NCBI RefSeq assembly: GCF_006442965.1
Contig: NZ_VFWX01000009.1
Span: 62,001-126,000, forward strand
DNA from: Mesorhizobium sp. CU3
Lineage (GTDB): Bacteria > Pseudomonadota > Alphaproteobacteria > Rhizobiales > Rhizobiaceae
Direction of reading: 5' to 3'
DNA length: 64,000 nucleotides
This document shows positions 58,780 to 64,000 of the stretch, piece by piece (position 1 is the stretch's first letter; each line of letters starts with the position of its first letter). Position numbers and translations under genes: made by a program. The notes below the pieces were generated by a model. That model was not told where the DNA came from. It was given only the letters and a program-made list of their open reading frames with translations, and searched no databases.

Positions 58780-59892
58780 TTAACTGGCTACCAGCGCCAC
58801 AAACTTGTCGAGCGCTGGCCCGTAGTTGTCCGCATACCAGTTCATGTCGATGAGATGCATTTTGGCGAGGTGTTCCGGCTGGGTACAATTGACCCGCTTC
58901 AGATCGTCCGGAACCTTCGCAGATGCCTCGGGATTGGCGGGTCCAAAACCGATCAGCCGAAGCATGTCGATCTGGATGGCCGGATCTTGGGCGAAGGCAA
59001 TGAACTTGTTTGCCGCTTCCGCGCCCGCCGGGTTGTTCTTCATGTACCCCCAACCGTCCGGCGCGTAGAAGGCGTCATTGAAATCGAAGGTCACATCCTG
59101 ATTGGTATCCCGGTCGACGATGATGGCGCGCGTACCCCACAGGGTGCCCATGGCCGCGTCGCCGTCGCGCATCAGTTGCTGGCTCTCCGCACCCGAACTC
59201 CACACGCTCACCACATGCGGCAGCAGAGCCTTGATCTTCGCGAAGGCCCGATCGAGATCCAATGGATACAGGTTTTCGGGCTTCACACCGTCTGCCAGCA
59301 GCGCCGCTTCCGGCATCCCGACCATCCATTTTGGAAAGGTGCGTTTTCCCGGGAATTTCTCGACATTGAAGAAGTCCGCCCAGGTTCTCGGCGGATTATC
59401 CCCGAACTGGGCCTTATTATAGACCAAGACATAGGAGTTGTAGCCAACAGCCACGCCCCACTTGTGCGTTCCGCCCTGCACAACCTTGTCCTTGTTGACG
59501 ACCGAATAATCAATCTCGCCGAGATATCCCTTCTTCCCGAGCGTGATCGATGAGAAGTATTCGAGATCCATGACATCCCAGGAGATCTTGCCGCTCTCGG
59601 CTTGCGCCTGGACGGCGCCTTCGCTTGGGCCGGAGCCGTCGCTCTTTACTTCGAGCCCCGCCGCAGCGGCGAATGGCGTGGCCAAGGCCTTCTCAAACCC
59701 TTTCGTGCCATCTCCACCCCATGAAACGAGCGTGAAGGTCTTTTGCTGCGCCCACGCCGGGCTGAGGGCGCCGGCGGACGCGGTGAGGCCCAATGCTCCC
59801 ATCAGTTTCAACACCGCGCGCCGGTCTACCTCTCCACGCGCCATGCGGTGCTCGAGTATGTCCAGCCAGTCACTTCTCGTCGCTTCAATCAT
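58780..59892 (-). CDS. Periplasmic solute-binding protein of a polyamine-type ABC transporter
   Basis: A 370-residue binding protein of the PotD/PotF-like group. A twin-arginine signal is evident (DRRAVLKLMGALGLTASAGA, then SPAWA as the cleavage region), so it is exported folded. The mature part begins QKTFTLVSWGGDGTKGFEKA, typical of the family, and MGTLWGTRAIIVDRD follows. It lies two bases after the truncated ATPase gene. The ligand is not identified; putrescine, spermidine or an opine-like compound are candidates. Confidence 0.88.
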   Translation of the reverse strand: MIEATRSDWLDILEHRMARGEVDRRAVLKLMGALGLTASAGALSPAWAQQKTFTLVSWGGDGTKGFEKALATPFAAAAGLEVKSDGSGPSEGAVQAQAESGKISWDVMDLEYFSSITLGKKGYLGEIDYSVVNKDKVVQGGTHKWGVAVGYNSYVLVYNKAQFGDNPPRTWADFFNVEKFPGKRTFPKWMVGMPEAALLADGVKPENLYPLDLDRAFAKIKALLPHVVSVWSSGAESQQLMRDGDAAMGTLWGTRAIIVDRDTNQDVTFDFNDAFYAPDGWGYMKNNPAGAEAANKFIAFAQDPAIQIDMLRLIGFGPANPEASAKVPDDLKRVNCTQPEHLAKMHLIDMNWYADNYGPALDKFVALVAS

Positions 59893-59893
59893 G

Positions 59894-60592
59894 CTACTCT
59901 CCCCTTCGCTTTGTTGGCTTTGACGTCTCTTCCAGGGCCATGCCGCTTTCGGTGCGCCAGCTCAGCCACACGCTTTCGCCGATCCGCACGGATTGTGCCT
60001 GGTCGGAGTTCGCGGAAATCGTGAGGGAGAGCGGGCGAACGAGATTGCCCGAGACTGTGGACAGGCCGAGTTGGACGGTTGCGCCCTGATAGCTCGCCTG
60101 TGTGACCGTTGCCGGCACTGAATTACCCATTCCCGGATCGCTGTCGCCCAGCCGCATGTGCTCCGGACGGACGCCGAGCAGGACGTCGCCGGCAGCTAAC
60201 CCGGGCACTCTGAGGACTCGTCCCGCGAACGTGCCCGTCGTGGTGACGCCGTCCGAAGTGGCATCCGACAGCGGAAACAGATTGATCTGCCCCAGGAATT
60301 CAGCGACGAAGCGTGACGAGGGGCGCGTGTACACCTCCTCCGGAGTGCCTATTTGCTCAAGGTGCCCGTGATCGAATATGGCAATCCGGCTCGACAGGGC
60401 GAGGGCCTCGGATTGATCGTGTGTGACGAATACGAAAGTCGTGCCGAACTCGCGATGGATGCGCTGCAGTTCGGTCTGAAGTTGTTCACGCAGCGACTTA
60501 TCGAGGGCGGACAAGGGTTCGTCCAGTAGCAGAAGGTCGGGCGAAAAAACCAAGGCGCGCGCCAGAGCGACGCGTTGCTGCTGCCCACCTGA
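59894..60592 (-). pseudogene. Truncated ABC transporter ATPase, PotA-like
   Basis: The coherent sequence starts at the signature motif SGGQQQRVALARAL, then LLLLDEPLSALDK (Walker B), THDQSEALALS (H-loop) and a C-terminal TOBE-like domain. The Walker A and the first 130 or so residues are absent. The frame runs back to 60664 with unrelated residues. At about 60592 it meets the truncated amine oxidase on the opposite strand. Without the Walker A motif it cannot bind ATP normally, so the transporter would need another ATPase. Confidence 0.85.
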
Positions 60593-61566
60593 CTTTCGAA
60601 GACGTCCCGCAGAACCCGTGGGAGAGCCCGCGCGCCACTGAACTCGATTCGATGACCTTCGCAACTTGGGCAGGTCGGGTCGCCAGGTCCGAAGCTGTCC
60701 ACGGCTGGTTCATGCGCATGACAAGCGCCTACTATGGAGCCAGGGCCGAACAGATTTCAGCGCTGGAAGCGCTGTGCAAGCTCAAATATTGCGGCGGACC
60801 AATCTTCATGTCGGACGTCGAAACGGGTGGACAGTCCACGCATCTGGTAGGCTCGGCAGCCGTCTCGGAAGGCATGATGGCGGAGTTGGAACATGTCGAG
60901 CTTTCTTCCCCGGTCCGCAAGGTCGAGTGGTCCGAGAATCGCGTCGTGGTCACAACTGACCGCGGCACCTCGTCCGCCCGGTATCTTGTTTGCGCCGTGT
61001 CGCCGGCAATGGCGTCTCAGATCCAGTTCGATCCCCCTCTCCCCGCGATACGCCGTCAACTGCATCAGCGCTTTCCGAGCGGACGCTACACCAAGGTGGT
61101 GATGATCTACGATCGTCCGTTCTGGCGAGAAAAGAATCTGAACGGAAACGTGATTGCTACGGACGGCTCCCTGACCTCGCTGTACGACATGGGTGACGAA
61201 ACGACCGAACGTCCAATCATAGCGGGGCTGTTCGGCGGAGTTGCCGCTCAAGGGATCGACGAACTTTCGCCGCAGGACAGGAGATCCAGGGTGCTTGGCC
61301 TGGCCAGTCGCGCGCTCGGTCCCGAGGCTGCCAAGCCGGAGGCGTATCACGAGCAGATCGGGGCGAACGAGGAATGGTCCGCGGGGGCGTCGAGCCGCTT
61401 CATGGTCCCCGGAGTCATTTCGACATTTGGCAGTCAAATCCGCGCGTCCACCGGCCCCATCCATTGGGCTGGCGTTCACATGGCGCGAGAGTACAGGGGC
61501 TACATGGAAGGCGCTTTGATAGCAGGAGAGGATGCGGCGAAGGCGATCCTGTCCCTGGAGGCATAG
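60593..61566 (+). pseudogene. Truncated flavin monoamine oxidase
   Basis: From about 60593 the frame reads TFEDVPQNPWESPRATELDS and continues as a MAO-like amine oxidase: LKYCGGPIFMSD, then VVMIYDRPFWRE and HWAGVHMAREYRGYMEGALI at the FAD-binding end. The N-terminal 150 or so residues with the GxGxxG flavin motif are missing. The first internal start is ATG 60652. It is head-to-head with the truncated ATPase gene. Amine oxidation would fit the nearby polyamine-type transporter and aldehyde dehydrogenase. Confidence 0.8.
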
Positions 61567-61701
61567 CCACCCACGTCGGTGTGCGTCAGCGATCTGAATT
61601 CGCTGACGCAAGTCATTTCATCCCAAATAGAGCACTCTCAAAAGGACGGGCGCTCACTTCGCAAGGTCCGATCAGGCTCGACGCCCGCCGGGTTCGCAAA
61701 T

Positions 61702-63139
61702 CTATCCTTTGCGGGTGACGAAGCGGGTCTCGAGATAGGCTTCGATTGCTTCCGAGCCTCCTTCGGTGCCATGGCCCGAATCCTTGATCCCGCCAAACGG
61801 CACTTCAGGCAGCGCGATGCCAACATGATTGATCGCCAGCATGCCTGTCTCGACTTCGGCGCCGAGGCGGGTCGCCGTAGCGCTGTCGCGCGAGTAAGCA
61901 TAGGCGGCGAGCCCGAACGGCAGGCGGTTTGCTTCGACGATCGCCTCGTCGAGCGACCCAAACCGGTTGATGATGGCCACAGGCCCGAAAGGCTCCTCGT
62001 TCATAATGCGCGCGGTGAGCGGTACGTCGGCAAGCACCGTCGGGGCGTAAAAATACCCCTCATTGCCAATTCCATGCCCGCCGGTTGTCAGCCGTGCGCC
62101 TTGCGCGACCGCATCCTAGACAAGTTCCTCGACGGCGGCGACCCGGCGCGCATTGATGAGCGGCCCCATTTCGGTGGCGGGATCGAGGCCGTTGCCGACG
62201 CGAATAGCCGACGCAGCCTCGGTGAAGCGTTCGGTGAACTCGCCGGCGATGCCATTCTGCACCAGGAAGCGGGTTGGTGACACGCAGACCTGCCCGGCAT
62301 TGCGATACTTATGCGGGACGATCGTCTTCAGCGCCACGTCGAGATCCGCGTCCTCGGCAACGATGACAGGCGCATGGCCGCCAAGCTCCATCGTGGCGCG
62401 TTTCATGTGGAGGCCGGCAAGCGAGGCCAATTCCTTGCCGATCGGGGTGGAGCCGGTGAAGCTGATCTTGCGGATCACCGGATGAGGAATGAGGTGGGCC
62501 GAGATCGTGGCGGAATCGCCGCTGACCAGATTGAGGGTGCCTGCCGGAAGGCCGGCGTCGGCGAAGGCCGCGATCAGGGCCGCAGGCGAGGCAGGCGTTT
62601 CCGACGGCACCTTGACGATGATCGAGCATCCCGCTGCCAGCGCGGCGGACAATTTTCGCACGACCTGATTGATGGGAAAGTTCCATGGTGTGAACGCCGC
62701 CACCGGCCCGACGGGCAGCTTCAGGGGTGACCTGCAACACGTCGGCTGCTCGGGCTGGGATGACCTGGCCGTATGTCCGCTGCGCCTCGGAAGCGAACCA
62801 GTCGATGATGTCGGCGGCCGCCAGGGTCTCGGTGCGCGACTGCGCGAGCGGCTTGCCATTTTCCTGGGTCATCGTCACCGCGATGGTGTCGACCCGCTGG
62901 CGAAGCAGGTCGGCGGCCTTGCGCATGATCCGGGAGCGGTCGAAGGCGGAGGTATTGCGCCAGATCGTAAAACCTCGCTCCGCGGCCTGCAGCGCTTCGT
63001 CCAGGTCGGCCAAGCTGGCATGGGCGGCATGGCCGATGGTCTGGCCGGTGGCAGGGTCGATCACCGGGAGGGTGCGCCCGCCCTCTGCCGGACGCCATCT
63101 GCCGTCGATGAAGAGTTGCGTATCCGGGTAGGCGCTCAT
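61702..63139 (-). pseudogene. Aldehyde dehydrogenase (succinate-semialdehyde type) with frameshift and nonsense mutation
   Basis: It reads MSAYPDTQLFIDGRWRPAEG from ATG 63139 through [16 protein letters not shown]. It then shifts frame near 62740 to [25 protein letters not shown] (catalytic Glu) and [12 protein letters not shown] (catalytic Cys). A TAG codon at 62116-62118 follows EELV, and the same frame continues with DAVAQGARL to MLAINHVGIALPEVPFGGIK and stops at 61702. In full it would be about 480 residues, a GabD-like NADP-linked dehydrogenase. It would oxidise the aldehyde made by an amine oxidase. Two independent lesions make it a pseudogene. Confidence 0.85.
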
Positions 63140-64000
63140 GTGCTGGAAGCCTTTCTTGCCGTAAGGAACATTGGTCCCCCTTTTGACCGGGGAAAGCCGT
63201 AGCCATGGACCTCGACCAGGTCGATATCGGCGGGGCTAGCTGCTATGCCTTCCGCCAAAATCGCCTCGCCCTCCGCCGCCATGGCGCCTACCAGACGTTC
63301 GGCTATCTTGTCGGCGGCCAGGTCGCCTTGACCCTGCACCAGGGGCGCGATGATCTTTGCGGCCGTATCAGAGGGTCTGGGAGTTCGGTCACCGGCAACG
63401 TAATCGTACCAACCGCCACCGGTCTTCTGGCCTTTTCGCCCGGCACGGACCAGCAGGTCACCCGGTTGGATCGCAACCTCCTCGCCGCGCGCTCGCGCCG
63501 CCTCGCGCTGCATGAAGGAGATGTCCAGACCGGAAAGGTCCTGCACTTCGAACGGCCCCATGGCAAAACCGAACGCCCGCATGGCCGAGTCGATGGCCGC
63601 GACCGAAAGCCCTTGCCTGACCAGTATTTCGGCCTCGCCACGATAGCGGCGCAGGATGCGGTTGCCGATGAAGCCGTCACAGATACCGGATCGCACCGGC
63701 ACCTTGCCGAGCCGCCGGGCCAGATCGAAGGCTGTCGCAAGTGTCTCGGGAGTGGTGTCCGGCGTCGGTATGATTTCCAGCAGTTTCATGACCTGCGCGG
63801 GGCTGAAGAAATGGAGCCCGAGGAAGCGGCCAGGATTTTGCAGCGACCGAGCGATTTCGCGCGGATCGATGTAGGACGTGTTGGTCGCAAGGATAGCGTC
63901 GGGGCGGCAGATTCGGCCAAGCTCGGCAAAAACATCCTGCTTGACGGCCAAATCCTCGAACACCGCTTCAATGACCAGATCACAATCTCTCAGACTCTCG
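63136..64000 (-). CDS. 3-hydroxyacyl-CoA dehydrogenase (5' partial)
   Basis: The frame is open to the window edge. Visible parts are the end of the Rossmann domain (CDLVIEAVFEDLAVKQDVF), ATNTSYIDPREIARSL and GLHFFSPAQVMKLLEI, and the C-terminal domain GICDGFIGNRILRRYRGEAE. NAD-dependent oxidation of 3-hydroxyacyl-CoA is expected. The C-terminal half carries a second dehydrogenase-like helical domain, as in FadB/PaaH-type proteins. Its stop overlaps the aldehyde dehydrogenase start by 4 bp. The N-terminus, and possibly an enoyl-CoA hydratase domain, lies beyond the window. Confidence 0.85.
   Translation of the reverse strand, partial: ESLRDCDLVIEAVFEDLAVKQDVFAELGRICRPDAILATNTSYIDPREIARSLQNPGRFLGLHFFSPAQVMKLLEIIPTPDTTPETLATAFDLARRLGKVPVRSGICDGFIGNRILRRYRGEAEILVRQGLSVAAIDSAMRAFGFAMGPFEVQDLSGLDISFMQREAARARGEEVAIQPGDLLVRAGRKGQKTGGGWYDYVAGDRTPRPSDTAAKIIAPLVQGQGDLAADKIAERLVGAMAAEGEAILAEGIAASPADIDLVEVHGYGFPRSKGGPMFLTARKASST

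Noticed and set aside
1..64000. CRISPR array
   Set aside because: I saw no series of regularly spaced direct repeats anywhere, and no cas genes.

Overview
The window looks like a piece of a Mesorhizobium-type alphaproteobacterial (Rhizobiales) chromosome carrying a large integrated genomic island. The clues are a SciP/DUF1153 cell-cycle regulator, a MucR/Ros-type regulator, a Ti-plasmid-type TraA/TraC/TraD mobilization module, and high GC in most genes. No database search was possible, so the taxon is an inference.

Left flank (1-4002): housekeeping genes. These are the end of a zinc-type quinone oxidoreductase, sciP with candidate CtrA sites upstream, mnmA, a Gfo/Idh/MocA oxidoreductase and an elongator tRNA-Met(CAT).

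Island (about 4003-56592): it starts at the 3' end of tRNA-Met. A large serine recombinase runs into the tRNA, so its last residues are encoded by the tRNA 3' half. A 13-bp direct repeat of the tRNA end (3990-4002) recurs at 56580-56592, giving candidate attL and attR about 52.6 kb apart. In order the island holds: recombinase plus a small coupled protein; an XRE regulator; a HigB toxin with an antitoxin-ImmA fusion; a four-gene ubiquitin-like conjugation operon in the order Ubl-E2-JAB-E1 (type II BIL-like); AlpA, the TraA relaxase, oriT, TraC and TraD; a long leftward cluster with a 66-residue peptide, a radical SAM/SPASM enzyme, a small membrane protein, an M48 membrane protease, a caspase-like protease, an unknown protein, a uS10-like domain in the -1 frame and an MBL-fold hydrolase; an HNH-ATPase plus HNH pair; debris and a frameshifted metallophosphatase; an unknown nuclease-like protein with a DUF2235 hydrolase; a GIY-YIG-like protein; an operon of tyrosinase, HEAT-like, SCO-like, gluzincin protease and MBL-fold proteins; an M43 metalloprotease; a second, paralogous HNH-ATPase plus HNH pair; a small XRE trio; a second nuclease-like paralogue converging on an Lhr-type helicase; a pseudogene; a UvrD-family helicase; and MucR.

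The island appears mobilizable rather than self-transmissible: relaxase and oriT are present, and no type IV secretion genes are seen. Much of the cargo fits the pattern of anti-phage or conflict systems (BIL, Septu-like pairs, caspase, helicase and nuclease genes), but only the BIL and Septu resemblances rest on described systems. The strongest novelty is the leftward caspase cluster. There, a ribosomal protein S10-like domain lies in the -1 frame directly after a nine-adenine run at the end of the preceding gene, with an open frame joining the two.

Right flank (56593-64000): a recombinase relic, then a polyamine-type ABC transporter operon in decay. Its spacer carries a 27-base C tract, its ATPase gene is truncated head-to-head against a truncated flavin amine oxidase, the aldehyde dehydrogenase gene has a frameshift and a nonsense codon, and a 3-hydroxyacyl-CoA dehydrogenase runs off the end.
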